Notes: a model not told the origin generated them from the sequence alone. DNA of 64,000 nt from Lithodes maja (GCA_037953745.1 JBAKBP010007976.1:31054-95053); one strand, 5' to 3'; numbered from the stretch's first letter, positions 42,543 through 52,405 are shown. Made by a program: numbers and translations.

Positions 42543-42614
42543 GCCGTGGCAGGGATTCGATCCCGGGTCTTGCAGATGCACACATGAGCGTGCTCACCAC
42601 TCGACCAACACGGC
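42543..42614 (-). tRNA. tRNA-like sequence (SINE head or tRNA pseudogene)
   Basis: The minus strand reads GCCGTGTTGGTCGAGTGGTG at its start and GGGATCGAATCCCTGCCACG near its end, 72 nt in all. Acceptor ends pair at six of seven positions. Box A (TGGTCGAGTGG) and box B (GGATCGAATCC) are recognisable. The anticodon arm does not fold cleanly, so no isotype is given and a functional tRNA is unlikely. Confidence 0.45.
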
Positions 42615-42722
42615 CCGATACATACAAGCGACGTAAACAAACCATCTTCTGCACATTGAATCGAGGGCGCTTGATAGAAAGAGGGCCAAAAGCAACATTC
42701 TATTTAAAATAAGTATACTTAG

Positions 42723-42911
42723 GAAGTACTTGGTCACGTACTTAGAGAATCACCATTTGAATACTTGCGAGTTTTAGGCTATGAGGTTTTAGAAGTTTCT
42801 ACATCAATACTTAGCAGAATTAGAAGCGAAAATACGGATTTAGTGCCTTTATACAGACATATAATCAAATTCAGCAATCTTTTTATCAATCAAAAACTCG
42901 TATTGCGCTAG
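42723..42911 (+). pseudogene. Virus-like block: C-terminal ORF fragment 1
   Basis: An open segment of 62 codons with coding-like composition (EVLGHVLRESPFEYLRVLGY, TSILSRIRSENTDLVPLYRH) ends at TAG 42909-42911. There is no start; a TAG lies just upstream at 42720-42722. Its last 60 bases overlap the tail of the convergent ORF at 42849-43211. I do not recognise it. Confidence 0.35.
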
Positions 42912-43211
42912 TAGTTCTGCTAAATATTTATGTTTGAGGCCAGGCTCCAAGATCCTTTTAGTCTGAAATTTGCAAGTGGTCATGTTACATGAATCTTTAT
43001 TAAAACTGAAGGAATTCCTATTGCTGTATTTAAATCGCCGCACCTTTTCTCTTTTATATTTCTCTTCCTCGGATGTTATCCAAAAGAATAACATTGACAA
43101 AGAAACTATAAAACATATAATAAATAGAAGTAAAATGAATAATTTTGCGCTGTTTAAGTTTAATATTTGAGTTACGCATATAATTAACGTTTTCTTAATA
43201 AACGTCATCAT
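42849..43211 (-). CDS. Virus-like block: 120-aa membrane protein ORF
   Basis: An ATG-started frame with a strong N-terminal hydrophobic segment (about residues 22-46, LFILLLFIICFIVSLSMLFF) followed by a basic, then cysteine-containing tail (CNMTTCKFQTKRIL, LAELLAQYEFLIDKKIAEFD). It has the layout of a small type II or signal-anchored membrane protein. It overlaps the convergent fragment on the plus strand. I do not recognise the family. Its neighbours suggest a compact viral or virus-like genome. Confidence 0.4.
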   Translation of the reverse strand: MMTFIKKTLIICVTQILNLNSAKLFILLLFIICFIVSLSMLFFWITSEEEKYKREKVRRFKYSNRNSFSFNKDSCNMTTCKFQTKRILEPGLKHKYLAELLAQYEFLIDKKIAEFDYMSV

Positions 43212-43348
43212 AGAAAACTAATTTGATATGGGTAACGCAAAAATATTAAGTATATATTTTCCAATAATCTATTTTTTGTTTTGTATTAATTTCACCACAA
43301 CACCAAACACCTCCAATGAAATTAATGAAAGCATATAATTTATATGTG

Positions 43349-43420
43349 ATCCACCAGGATTCATACCCGGGTTATCACACACAGATTTTTAGACGCCTTA
43401 ACCATTACACCACCAAGACG
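43349..43420 (-). tRNA. tRNA-like sequence, degenerate
   Basis: The minus strand has TGGTGTAATGGTTAAGGCG (box A-like) and GGGTATGAATCC (box B-like) at roughly tRNA spacing. Acceptor ends do not pair. It is probably a SINE head or tRNA relic. Confidence 0.35.
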
Positions 43421-43461
43421 GTTATTTATTGTTTTACCATTCATTTGAAACAGTTTTAATA

Positions 43462-43779
43462 TCAAATAGCCTTATTTTCTACGGACACAGAATTTATAAT
43501 GGATACGATTTTACCTGTAGGACACACGTTTGATAGGTAGCCTACCACCAAGGATTTAATACATATTTGTTTTCGGTTTCCACACATCCAACACAAAGCT
43601 ACACCTTTTTCTGGTCCGGTAATAGTACCGGTATTGAAAACTATATAATCACTTTTGAAATGTGGTTTTCGACGAGAATAAAACGGCGCGTTTGTGCCGA
43701 AAATCGGGAGTCCGTCGTCGCTTCCGATCGTCGGTTTGTTGATAACAGAACACTCGACGACGCATGACAATATTGTCAT
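43462..43779 (-). CDS. Virus-like block: 105-aa ORF
   Basis: The ATG-started frame has coding-like composition: DDGLPIFGTNAPFYSRRKPH, SDYIVFNTGTITGPEKGVAL, CWMCGNRKQICIKSL and SNVCPTGKIVSI. Cysteines are unusually frequent in the second half. A diverged inverted copy of the second half occurs at 44095-44228. I cannot name it. A structural protein of a large DNA virus is one guess from the setting, with no motif to prove it. Confidence 0.4.
   Translation of the reverse strand: MTILSCVVECSVINKPTIGSDDGLPIFGTNAPFYSRRKPHFKSDYIVFNTGTITGPEKGVALCWMCGNRKQICIKSLVVGYLSNVCPTGKIVSIINSVSVENKAI
43488..43625. repeat. Inverted duplication, arm 1
   Basis: About 135 bp including ACGATTTTAC, AAGGATTTAATACATATTTG, GGTTTCCAC and CCAACAC, matched in reverse complement by 44095-44228 at perhaps 80 percent. 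Both arms carry part of the same coding sequence (KGVA-CWM-GN-KQICIKSL). Confidence 0.8.
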
Positions 43780-43799
43780 TAACCTAACCTAACTGAACC

Positions 43800-43826
43800 T
43801 GGGGGCTGCTGCCCCCAGACCCCCAC
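43800..43826. other. GC-rich hairpin
   Basis: TGGGGGCTGCTGCCCCCAGA forms a stem TGGGGGC/GCCCCCA with a short loop. It directly follows the TTAGG-like stretch AACCTAACCTAACTGAACC (43781-43799). Confidence 0.6.
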
Positions 43827-44094
43827 CACTGCTCTAAATAATGATGTAAAAGACATAAAATCACTAAAAAGTACTGCGGGAGAGCAAAACCACCTCCACA
43901 CTCCGCCATTTTAAGTTGACCGCCAAGGTGGGAAGTAAATTCGATCGTAAAGTAAACAAAGCGACGCTACTTCCACGAACACAACAGAGTTCTCTTTATA
44001 TATCGTCTCATAATTAATTAATTTCATTGGGGGTGTGGTGGTGAGATTAATAAAAATAATATTATTAATAATAGTGTCCCCATTGTTTTTTTAG

Positions 44095-44228
44095 TGTTTC
44101 GTACACCAGAAAAGGGTGTAGCTTGGTGTTGGATGCGTGGAAACCAAAAACAAATATGTATTAAATCCTTGGCGGTACCTGTCAAATGCGTGTCCTATTA
44201 GTAAAATCGTACCTTATAATGTGAAGTA
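44095..44228. repeat. Inverted duplication, arm 2
   Basis: Reverse complement relative of 43488-43625. Read on the plus strand it gives KGVAWCWMRGN then QKQICIKSLAVP before a stop, a degraded version of the 43462-43779 product. Confidence 0.8.
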
Positions 44229-44484
44229 AAGACCTGAAGTGACTTGCTATGAAGCAATATAATAATAACAAATATGTAGATATTTTAGTATATTTTAATT
44301 GGAGCTCTCTAGGAAGGAAAAGAACTTCGAGTTCATTGATCAACTTGTGTTCTGACTCTCGTCGGTGATTTGTTAGACTTGTGCGATAAATTTGTCTAAA
44401 TAGTATCATAAGAATATTTTCAAACGGTAATTGTGAACTATAACGAGTTATACCGGTATTTTTTCTATTATCCATAAACGTCAT
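44182..44484 (-). CDS. Virus-like block: 100-aa ORF with C-terminal hydrophobic segment
   Basis: The ATG-started frame reads TRYSSQLPFENILMILFRQI, HRRESEHKLINELEVLFLPR and ends with a hydrophobic stretch (YLLLLYCFIAS). It is divergent from the ORF starting at 44502, with only 17 bp between the two ATG codons. The overlap with inverted arm 2 may mean its C-terminus is not original. I do not recognise it. Confidence 0.35.
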   Translation of the reverse strand: MTFMDNRKNTGITRYSSQLPFENILMILFRQIYRTSLTNHRRESEHKLINELEVLFLPRELQLKYTKISTYLLLLYCFIASHFRSLLHIIRYDFTNRTRI

Positions 44485-44501
44485 ATTAAATCATTTAAGA
44501 A

Positions 44502-44887
44502 TGAACTTGAATTACCAAAAATTAAATCCGTCTGAGAGCATTATGGCTATAATAATTAATGCTCTTGAGTATTACCCTCCACCCTCAATTAAGTTGGTAG
44601 AATTTCCTGAAACACTTAAAATTAAACTTCAAAATATATGTAAAAAATAGTATACTCGAAAAACATTCAAAACACAAAGCAAAATTATACTTGATGACAG
44701 GAATTGGCAGCTTCTGCCTAAGTTGGGAGGGCGTTATACATTTGATTCAGGGGTTATGGTCAGGTTTGAAAATGCATTTGAAAAAATGCAATTGAAATGG
44801 AAATTGGGGCGGAAAACTGTTCAGAAACATACAATAGACATAAACAAATGCATTATGAATCCTGATAATTGTTTTCTCATTAAATAA
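44502..44887 (+). pseudogene. Virus-like block: ORF with one internal stop
   Basis: From ATG 44502: MNLNYQKLNPSESIMAIIIN, PPPSIKLVEFPETLKIKLQN, then TAG at 44649-44651. The same frame continues with ILDDRNWQLLPKLGGRYTFD, SGVMVRFENAFEKMQLKWKL and INKCIMNPDNCFLIK to TAA. A single nonsense codon in an otherwise well-kept frame of about 127 codons marks a recently decayed gene. I do not recognise it. Confidence 0.45.
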
Positions 44888-44909
44888 GATACTGTCCATC
44901 ACAATGCTT

Positions 44910-45297
44910 TGTCGGAGCCTGCCCCGATGTGAGATGATCCGGTAGACAAACCCGCCCCACTGCGGCATGATTCAGTGGATGAGCCCGCTCAACTGCGGGA
45001 TGATTCGGTGGACGAGCCCGTCCCACTTCGGGATGATTCAGTGGAGGAGCCCGCCCCACTGTGCAAGGATTTGGTGGATGAGCCCACTCCACTGCGGGAT
45101 GATTCGGTGGACGAGCCCACCCCACTGCGGAATGATCCGGTGGAGGAGCCTGCCCCGCTGTACGATGATTTGGCGGAGGAGCCCACCCGCTGATGAATGA
45201 TCTGGTGGAGGAGCCCACCCCGATGTGCGGTGATCCATTGGAGGAGCCCGCCACACTGTCCGATGATCCGGTGGTGCAGCCCGCCCCACTTTCCCGT
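44910..45297 (+). repeat. 33-bp coding minisatellite, acidic proline repeat
   Basis: About 11-12 units of 33 bp. In one frame each gives an 11-residue block of the type DDSVDEPAPLR, acidic with Pro pairs. The unit length keeps frame. An indel near 45190 and TGA codons at both ends break the reading. It may have been part of a viral or structural protein. Confidence 0.88.
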
Positions 45298-45330
45298 TGG
45301 CAAAAGAAGCAAGACAAACAAAGAGCATAA

Positions 45331-45519
45331 CATAGAAGTGTGAGTGAAAAGATTAGTCAAGATATCATAAACAAATACTTAAGTTTGTATCCGGATACCA
45401 CTCCCCGTCCAGATAATATGTCAACGTCTCAAAAGATTCGTTTTAATAGGAAAAAACGGGATAGGGCCCTTGCAAATGCAGCGGCTTGGTGGAACGAGAA
45501 TCAAGGGATTTTGCAATAG
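45331..45519 (+). pseudogene. Virus-like block: ORF fragment 2
   Basis: A 62-codon segment: SVSEKISQDIINKYLSLYPD, NMSTSQKIRFNRKKRDRALA, AAAWWNENQGILQ then TAG. It has a basic cluster (RFNRKKRDR). It overlaps the next frame by about 34 bp, and a frameshift may have divided one gene into the two. Confidence 0.35.
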
Positions 45520-45707
45520 GGGCTGTACCATGTTATGATGTTATTCTTTTGAATGTATTTTCTTTAATGGAGAAAATGTACGAAAATCATGTCTGGGAAA
45601 AAATTTGTAAGAGTGATACACTGAACAGTTTCACTTTTGAAACAGTTTTCGAAAGCTTATGTAATGTCCAAACTGGATGCATTACATTCACACTTTTTCG
45701 CTTTTAA
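45486..45707 (+). pseudogene. Virus-like block: ORF fragment 3
   Basis: In another frame: RESRDFAIGAVPCYDVILLN, VFSLMEKMYENHVWEKICKS, FTFETVFESLCNVQTGC and TFTLFRF to TAA. The composition looks coding. No ATG at the start; it begins TTG within the previous frame. I do not recognise it. Confidence 0.35.
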
Positions 45708-45708
45708 C

Positions 45709-45783
45709 TGTCGTGATGGTGCAACGGTTAGAGCATGTAAGTTCTGTATGGGATATTCTTGGTTCGAATCCTGGAAGAGTCAC
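45709..45783 (+). tRNA. tRNA-like sequence (SINE head)
   Basis: TGGTGCAACGGTTAGAGC resembles box A, and GGTTCGAATCC is a perfect box B, at tRNA spacing. The acceptor arms do not pair. It is followed by an AATAAAGTAGATATGCCGTT block that also flanks the array at 63785-63850, so it may head a composite repeat. Confidence 0.45.
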
Positions 45784-45789
45784 ATGCTT

Positions 45790-46115
45790 TCAATAAAGTA
45801 GATATGCCGTTTTGCCCAAAATCAAAACGGCATACCCAACTCGGCGATTGGTTACCATCATCACTAGTATTACCATCATCAATATTGCTATCACCATCAT
45901 CAATAATACCATCACCATCAACACTACTACTGTCATTATCACTAAATGTTTCACCACAATCACTAAAAGTCACCATCACCATTACTATCATCATTACTAC
46001 TATTACAATCATCACAACTACTCTCACCATCATAACTACTACTCTTACCATCATCATTACTACTGTCACCATCGTCACTACCGTCATCATCACTACTGTC
46101 ATCATTATTGAAATA
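45790..46115 (+). repeat. Composite trinucleotide repeat, copy 1
   Basis: A flank (ATGCCGTTTTGCCC, AAAATCAAAACGGCAT, ACCCAACTC) is followed by about 260 bp of impure ACC/ATC/ACT units. The same flank in reverse complement borders the array at 63530-63780. Long open frames on both strands here come from the repeat and are not genes. Confidence 0.82.
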
Positions 46116-46434
46116 CCGAGAAAGCGGAAAAACACCCGAGCAATGGAAGAGAGAAACACAGAGAAGGAAGGAGAAAGAGAAATAAAGAAACAAAGAAAAA
46201 GGAGGACAAGAGAGGAACACAATACTCCACCTAGAGGAACGACGCCCGAATTACCCGCACCTGTAGCGACCCCCCAGGGACGCCCGAGTCGCCACAGTGA
46301 CAACAGGATGTCCGGTAACCCCAGGGAAGACGATTCGCCCCAAGGCGACCACTTCCACACGCAGAAGGAAAATCGTCTACAGTCAGAGATTCTAAATAAA
46401 GAACATAATCCAACTTGAAACGTTACTCTCAAAC

Positions 46435-46650
46435 TTTCCTCTACTCAACAGCTGAGCTCTGGAACTCTCTCCCAGAATCAGTCTTTCCCTCTTCCTATGA
46501 CTTAAATTGCTTCAAACTCAGTGTGTCCAGGCATTTTGGCTCGAACGTCCCTTGATTTTGGCCCTGTCACTCTTTCAACTATGGGGGAGGCACTCGCTAT
46601 AGGCAGTTCTGCCTTTTGCCTCCCTCAATCACATAGAAAAAAAAAAATAT
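46435..46650 (+). mobile_element. LINE-B, short 3' copy
   Basis: Starts within the last coding block (AGCTGAGCTCTGGAACTCTC, matching LWNSLPESVFPSSYDLNCFK), then the family 3' UTR and a tail of A at 46638-46648. It is heavily 5'-truncated. Confidence 0.85.
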
Positions 46651-46964
46651 CTATATAGAGTCATGTACCTATGTATTATAAAACTGTAAACCAATCCTAA
46701 TAAAACAACTTATATTTAATATTAACGAATATGTATCATTGTAATGTAAAGAATGTCATACGACAGATCCCCTATGTTTGCCAAATACGGTGAGCAATTA
46801 AATAAACATATTGAAAGACTTTGTCACTTACGCGAAGGCTTTCTGATCATATCGCTGTTGATTTCATTAACCCGGGAACTGCGGGAAGACTCTTTAGAGT
46901 TCGGCCGGCGGACTGCGGGAAGACTCTCTGGAGTAAGTAAAACTAAAAATCAACTTTTTACATC

Positions 46965-46968
<4 letters not shown>

Positions 46969-47019
<51 letters not shown>
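46969..47019 (-). repeat. Poly-T run of 51 bases
   Basis: An uninterrupted run of T, which could be the poly-A tail of a minus-strand retrocopy. The sequence to its right (GGCCCCTGGGCCATGC) does not match any LINE in the window. Confidence 0.8.
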
Positions 47020-47020
<1 letters not shown>

Positions 47021-47410
47021 GCCCCTGGGCCATGCAAAATCTCAGTCCTCTACCTCCCCTCCTTCCCCACTTTCCTCCTATTCCTCAGTTATCACCTATT
47101 TTCCCTATTATTCCCTTATTCTGAGGTATATTTTCGTGCTAACATTAGCGAGTTGCAAGCAGGGTGTTGTCATCACTGATGGCCATCGAGTGCAAGAGAG
47201 AGAGAGAGAGTATCGATCGACTGTGTCTCAGTGGCCTTGGGGGAAATTGGCGGGAAAGGAGTTTGCCTCACCCATAGATTATACAACTCGCGGGCTATAT
47301 CTCCGATTTTGACCATCCAAACGCTGTTTTCACTCGTTTTATTGTTGTTTCAGGTTAATACCTTTATAATCAACCCATAATAGGCGCATATGGATAATTA
47401 TTAATGCTAT
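47020..47410 (+). repeat. Relic of the fold-back repeat
   Basis: Blocks such as CTTCCCCACTTTCCTCCTAT, CAGTTATCACCTATTTTCCC and GCATATGGATAATTATTAAT follow the order of the right fold-back arm (1660-1990). A (GA)n run lies at 47195-47208. The repeat is diverged. Confidence 0.5.
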
Positions 47411-48297
47411 TAATGGTACAATGAATATTTTTGTGACGAAAAACCTCAAATACGTCAGCACAGGGGGACGTTTTCATTTACCCCCGTGCGCACTTCAGAG
47501 GTTAATTGAGTTTAGGAGTAAAGTCGGTTGGTGTAGGTAACATAATAATCTATTTTTATACTAAACACTTAAGTACATGTCTTATCATCATCAAACTATT
47601 CTATTAATAAACAAACCACTTTCCTTTCTTTCCTATTTTTATATTCATTACTACAAGTCAAAGATGTCACCAACCAAACCTTTCCGCCTCCCGGCTAATC
47701 TCTTGACCCCAGGACTACCAACACAAATGCACAGAACTACCCACCGTCCGGGATCAATATAACTGTGTATATTTCCATCTCGTATATATAGAAGCTCGGA
47801 AATTATCAGTGTTGTCCCTAACAAGATAACTTAAAATGCTCATCTACCCCTGTTCTCAATATTAAAGGTGACAGACTCTTGTCTGCAGAATAATATCCAG
47901 ACACGCTTGAGAAACCCCACTTCTCATGAATCCTTCACCCCTGAATTATCACGCTCCAAGGTCAAGCCAAAAACATCCTCAAACCTTGAACAAAAGTTAA
48001 ATTATCTCCACAGCCCCATGACTCCACCTGTACCCTATACATTCAAATAAGCCTTGGCTTGGGTAACATCTACATACCATACCACCTTTGTAAGATCTTC
48101 AAGTATAGTAGAGTTATTTAGTAAAGTAGAAGATGTCAACCTCCCCCTAGGACAAGAAGGACTTCTTGTCCTAACAGAGAGTGCGCACGCACGCCCTTGC
48201 TCTCCTGAAACGGGGGACGGGTACCCCTCAGTAATTGTGAATATTAGGTCAAGGAAATCTGAAGGAAGTTAAGCAATTTTGAGGCTTCTTGACTACT
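47411..48297. other. Spacer without recognised feature
   Basis: No convincing gene. Short frames here (for example 47577-47762 and 48054-48272) have no motif. Confidence 0.4.
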
Positions 48298-48893
48298 GGC
48301 ACCCCACGTTGAGAAACCTCAAGATTACCCCTCCATTCAGTTGGATGTACGGCACCCCGAAGTCCTTACACTGTCTGTGAGTAAAGAAATCCTATTAAGG
48401 GATCTTTGTTTATTGTGACATCCCATCAGTTAACATAGAGACCTCTAATAGGCTGTATCACCAATATTAATGTTGACGTGTATAGGCATCCCTCCATTTC
48501 TACTCTTGATATTGTAGGTATGGTAGCTGTGTCCTATAAAAGGAACTTTGTTATTACTGGCATCCCAGTGATTAACATAGTCACCTTTTCTAGGTTACGC
48601 TTTCTCTAGTTGAAAGTTGAGGAACTCAGGCATCCCTACTCCTCAATACTTTGACTATTGAAAGCTCACAAGTGTCTTATTAGATGAACTTTGTTAGTAC
48701 TGGCATCCCAGTATTTAACATAGTCACTTTTTCGCATTCCCTACCCCTCAACACTTTACTAACGAAAGTTACACTACCACTTCTCACAGGAGGTCTTGGC
48801 ATCCCACGATCTTTTGTGTTATAAGGGCTTAGCGAGACACCCTCACAGGGACTGCAAACATAAGTGCTAGGTGCATTTCGTCTGTGGCATCCC
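48298..48893 (+). repeat. Degenerate tandem repeat of about 70 bp
   Basis: GGCATCCC or a variant recurs at 48298, 48416, 48485, 48559, 48629, 48702, 48798 and 48886. The middle spacings are 69-74 bases. Surrounding words such as AACTTTGTTA, TACTGGCATCCCAGT and TTAACATAGTCAC recur too. It is an old minisatellite with no coding sense seen. Confidence 0.65.
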
Positions 48894-50099
48894 ATTAGAC
48901 TTTACACTTAAAAGGGTAAAACACCGTCCTGAGTTCCTTGAACCTCTTAAAACGGTTAGAGACAGTCAAGAAGATAAGTACTAAACTCTTCTTGCGTTCG
49001 TCCGATATCGTGATATTCCATCATAACTGAGGCACGATATTAAATACCCCATTCCAAGAGAACCTAAACAGAACTTCATCACCGGTTAATATAAAGGTCA
49101 GGATAGACGAGTATAAATGATAAAGCTATAGGCTCAAATACTCACGTTTGTCCGATAAGGTGCCCAACTGTTTAATAACAAGTTACGGAGCCATATTTAA
49201 GACCCCACACCCATTAACCCATCTGTAACATTACTTCACACGACCGGCCAACCTGGACGGCCTACGGAGATTCAGAAGACTTCAAGCAGCTAGTGTTCTA
49301 CATCTCTAAGAAAAGAAAGATTGAGGAATAATACCTAAGTCGATGCCAGTGACGAGGCATAAATAAGTTAGAGTTCCAAAAAGTGATAAAATTATTCAGT
49401 TCCTTACACCCCTTAATTTGAAATAAATCATTAAAGTGTTCATCAACGAGAATCTATAGAAACAGATTCCTTCTATTCGTGTAATACTGATAACTGTGTT
49501 TAGTATACCTCGCTAACTTGATTAAGGAATTAAATCCAAATAAGGCGGATTTTTCACCTCAACGAACTCTGAAATAATCCCGACTAGTGAAACTATTTTA
49601 GAGTCCACAAAACCTGAATTCAATCTTGTTAAGATACCAGTGTACAAGACTATACATTCGTAGAAAAGAAATATAGTAACTTCTCTTAACCTCGTCAAAT
49701 ACTAGTAGCTGTTTATACTCAAGTTATGAGTAAAGCGAACATTAAGGTAACTGATTAAGTGTTTATACAATCTTTCGAAAAGAGAATATTGATTGAATCC
49801 TAAGTAAATGAAATTCAATTTAAGCCGCATTGAGCATACCTGATCTCCATCCAGATCCGCGATTGTGCTAGAAGATATTTGATTAAGTTGTGCCATTTAT
49901 GTGCTCATGTTAACCATTCTGATTCAATTATATGTACTTAGTAAATAAGTGAAATAAAGCTATACTCCAAACTATATTTTGGCATTATATGTATCCTCTA
50001 TTATATTCATAATATGTACTTGTATGAACTTAGAAATCCCAGTCTCGAAAGAACTCACATGAACTAATAGTTAAACCTGAATAAAATTAGAGCATAACA
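48894..50099. other. AT-rich spacer
   Basis: No gene, RNA gene or transposon recognised in about 1.2 kb of AT-rich sequence. Confidence 0.4.
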
Positions 50100-50590
50100 A
50101 TTATCACTACAACTATCACCATCATCATTACTATTATCACCATTATCTTACAATCATCATTACTATTGTCACCAACAACACTACTACTATGACCATTATC
50201 ACTACTACTAAAACTGTCACCATCATATCTACTACTGTCACCATCGTCACTACTGTCATCATTATCATTACATCTATAACCATCATCACTACTAATATTA
50301 CCATCATCCCTATTACTACTACCATCACTGCTACTGTCAATTTGAGTAACCTAACCTAACCTATTCAAAACGGGGCACGTTCCTCATACAAATGCGGGGT
50401 GAGTTGTTTTCGGGGCGACATCTCTAGTAACCATTACCAACATCACCAATACTTTCACCATCATCAATACCACTATCACCATCATCGCTACCACAATCAC
50501 CACCACCATCATTACTACTATCACCATCATCCCTATTACTACTACCATCATTACTGCTACTATCACCACCACTATCACAATTACTTTCTG
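50100..50590 (+). repeat. Composite trinucleotide repeat, copy 2, with TTAGG-like core
   Basis: Two impure ACC/ATC/ACT arrays (50100-50340 and 50448-50590) flank a unique core (50341-50447) with TAACCTAACCTAACCTATTC, CACGTTCCTCATACAAATGC and GTGAGTTGTTTTCGGGGCGA. The same core, reverse-complemented, lies between arrays at 63437-63528, so array-core-array is one repeat unit. Confidence 0.82.
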
Positions 50591-51010
50591 ATATGACGGG
50601 GTTGCTACAGCCAAATGCAACAGCCAGTTGCAGAATTGCCAGCCTGCAACTGGGTCCACCAACTAATCCCATAACACGGAAGCAACGGAGGGACAAGAAA
50701 ATGCAGGAGCCACCCCTACCGCCCAGAGCTTCTCATGTTCTATGGGACCAAGCAGAGCTTGGGAAACTATCCCAGCCAACCACAGCCCTGCTTTCAAAAC
50801 ACACCAGCCACTCACAGGACAGCATTTCCTCCATCCCCGGATATGCATGATGATGAAGACTTGTTTATGCATGTTGAACACCAGCGACCGGAAGCTTACA
50901 GGTACAAATGGACCTGAGCAAGAGTACCAGTTATGACGGTCCTGTAGATGTAAATACCTCAAGACAAGAAGCACAAATAGGCCAGCAATAACCAAGTCTG
51001 TCTAAGAGTC
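50591..51010. other. Spacer next to LINE-E
   Basis: Short frames on both strands, none with a motif or family resemblance. Confidence 0.4.
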
Positions 51011-51023
51011 TGGAGAATGATGT
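51011..51023. repeat. Target duplication of LINE-E, left
   Basis: TGGAGAATGATGT recurs exactly at 54037-54049, at the far end of LINE-E. Confidence 0.85.
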
Positions 51024-51079
51024 TGTTGTTGTTGTTGTTGTTCCCTAAGCTGCCTGGCAGAACAGCCCCGAGTCCTTAA

Positions 51080-51556
51080 CCCCTAACTAGCGGCGCGCAA
51101 CATAAGTCGAGTATAATAAATCTGGACTATCTGGCGGTGCGCGACATAGGTCGTGTGGCAATTTCAGCACGTAATGTTGCTGAGAGAGAGAGACAAGTGG
51201 TGGCAGGAGAGTAGCGAGCGTATGACTGCTCCAGACCACCGCGGCGAACCTACTGACACGAATCCCACCTCCTCCCTCCCTCTCTCACTCGCTACATACT
51301 GAATTGTATGGGGAAAGTACCGAATTACATGCTTTTTGCACTCGTGTTGGGCGGTTGTTGCAAGAAAACTAGCGGTCATAAAAGGATCGTTGTGGTGTCA
51401 TTCGAAAGCTCTGTTTATGCCCTTTCAGGGATAGATACTTGTTTTACGCTCTGGGTCTTATTTAGGCATGAAAATTATCACAAACAGTCCTATTTTGGGT
51501 AAAAACACCCCGCTGGTGGCTACATATTATATACTGCCTAGGCCGCTCTTAAGGTA
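51080..51556. mobile_element. piggyBac-type MITE, copy 2
   Basis: A 477-bp element between TTAA (51076-51079 and 51557-51560) with inverted ends CCCCTAACTAGCGGC and, reversed, TACCTTAAGAGCGGC. It is homologous throughout to 8971-9448. It sits in the LINE-E 3' UTR and is therefore younger than that insertion. Confidence 0.83.
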
Positions 51557-51588
51557 TTAAGGAAGGCCATGGCCACGGTCGGGCTTTC

Positions 51589-52245
51589 TCACAGAGCTCT
51601 CAAAGAGTGTAAATTGTGTTGTTGGCGTAAGTGGTGGTGTGAAATGCAGTCTTCTATGATGTGTTTAATGGTATGGGGTGCTGTGTTACAACCCGGGCAG
51701 GTGTTGACGACGGAGTCATCCAGTCTCTTCTGATAGCTCAGAAGAGCTGGATGGTGCCCGCATCTCAGCCTGGCCAGGTGGACTCTTTCCTCGCGAGGAA
51801 GGGAGGATTTAGAAGGATGGATTTCGGGAGATCGTGCTTGCAGCTGCGTGTTGTCTATGAGTGAGTGGATGGAACGGCGAGTGATATGAGTATGGATGTG
51901 CTTCCGGAAGTTGGTTTGGGGTGGGCAGGGAGGGAGAGAAGACAGTATTTGTGTGTGATAGCGTGTGCTGGGTGTTGTTTTGATATTTCTTGGTGTCTGT
52001 GGGTGTGTTGCCATGTAGTGTAGTGGGTGGTGTTGATTCGTGGAGGCTGCTACCAGGAATTGTGTGCCTCTCATGTCTAGATGATCTATGACTTTGAGGA
52101 CTTTGGTTTCTTGATGTAGGTGATCTGTGGGTGTCGTAGCTGTGCATCCTGTGATGATTTTCAGGGCTTTATTTTGAATAGTCTGTAAGGTCTTATGATG
52201 TGTTTCAGCTAGGTTAGAAGCCCAGGCCGGGCTTGCATATTCCAT
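51589..52245 (-). pseudogene. LINE-E C-terminal region
   Basis: A 218-codon frame: MEYASPAWASNLAETHHKTL, QTIQNKALKIITGCTATTPT, then LARLRCGHHPALLSYQKRLD and CPGCNTAPHTIKHIIEDC, a C-x2-C...H...C cluster seen at the end of many Jockey-group ORF2 proteins. It is intact to its own TGA. Confidence 0.83.
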
Positions 52246-52405
52246 AACTGATTTTATGTATTGTTTGTAGACTGTGGTGGTGGTTTCTTTGTTGTGTCCA
52301 AATTTCGTGTGGGCAAGTGATCTGAGGGCATTTAGTCTGGGTGTCAGTTTCTTTTTGTGTTTGTGGTGTGCTGTTTGAATGTCATTTGGGTGTCGTATGT
52401 TACTC

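Noticed and set aside
42543..42614. Functional tRNA gene
   Set aside because: Boxes A and B and most of the acceptor stem are present, but the anticodon arm does not fold; more likely a SINE head or pseudogene.
45728..46432. Long open frames on both strands (219 and 234 codons)
   Set aside because: They run through the trinucleotide array and encode Val/Met- or Ile/Thr-type low-complexity sequence in every frame. There is no coding signal outside the array.
50341..50447. Interstitial telomere from CCTAA words
   Set aside because: Only about three imperfect units, shared by repeat copies as part of a fixed core. No real telomeric tract.
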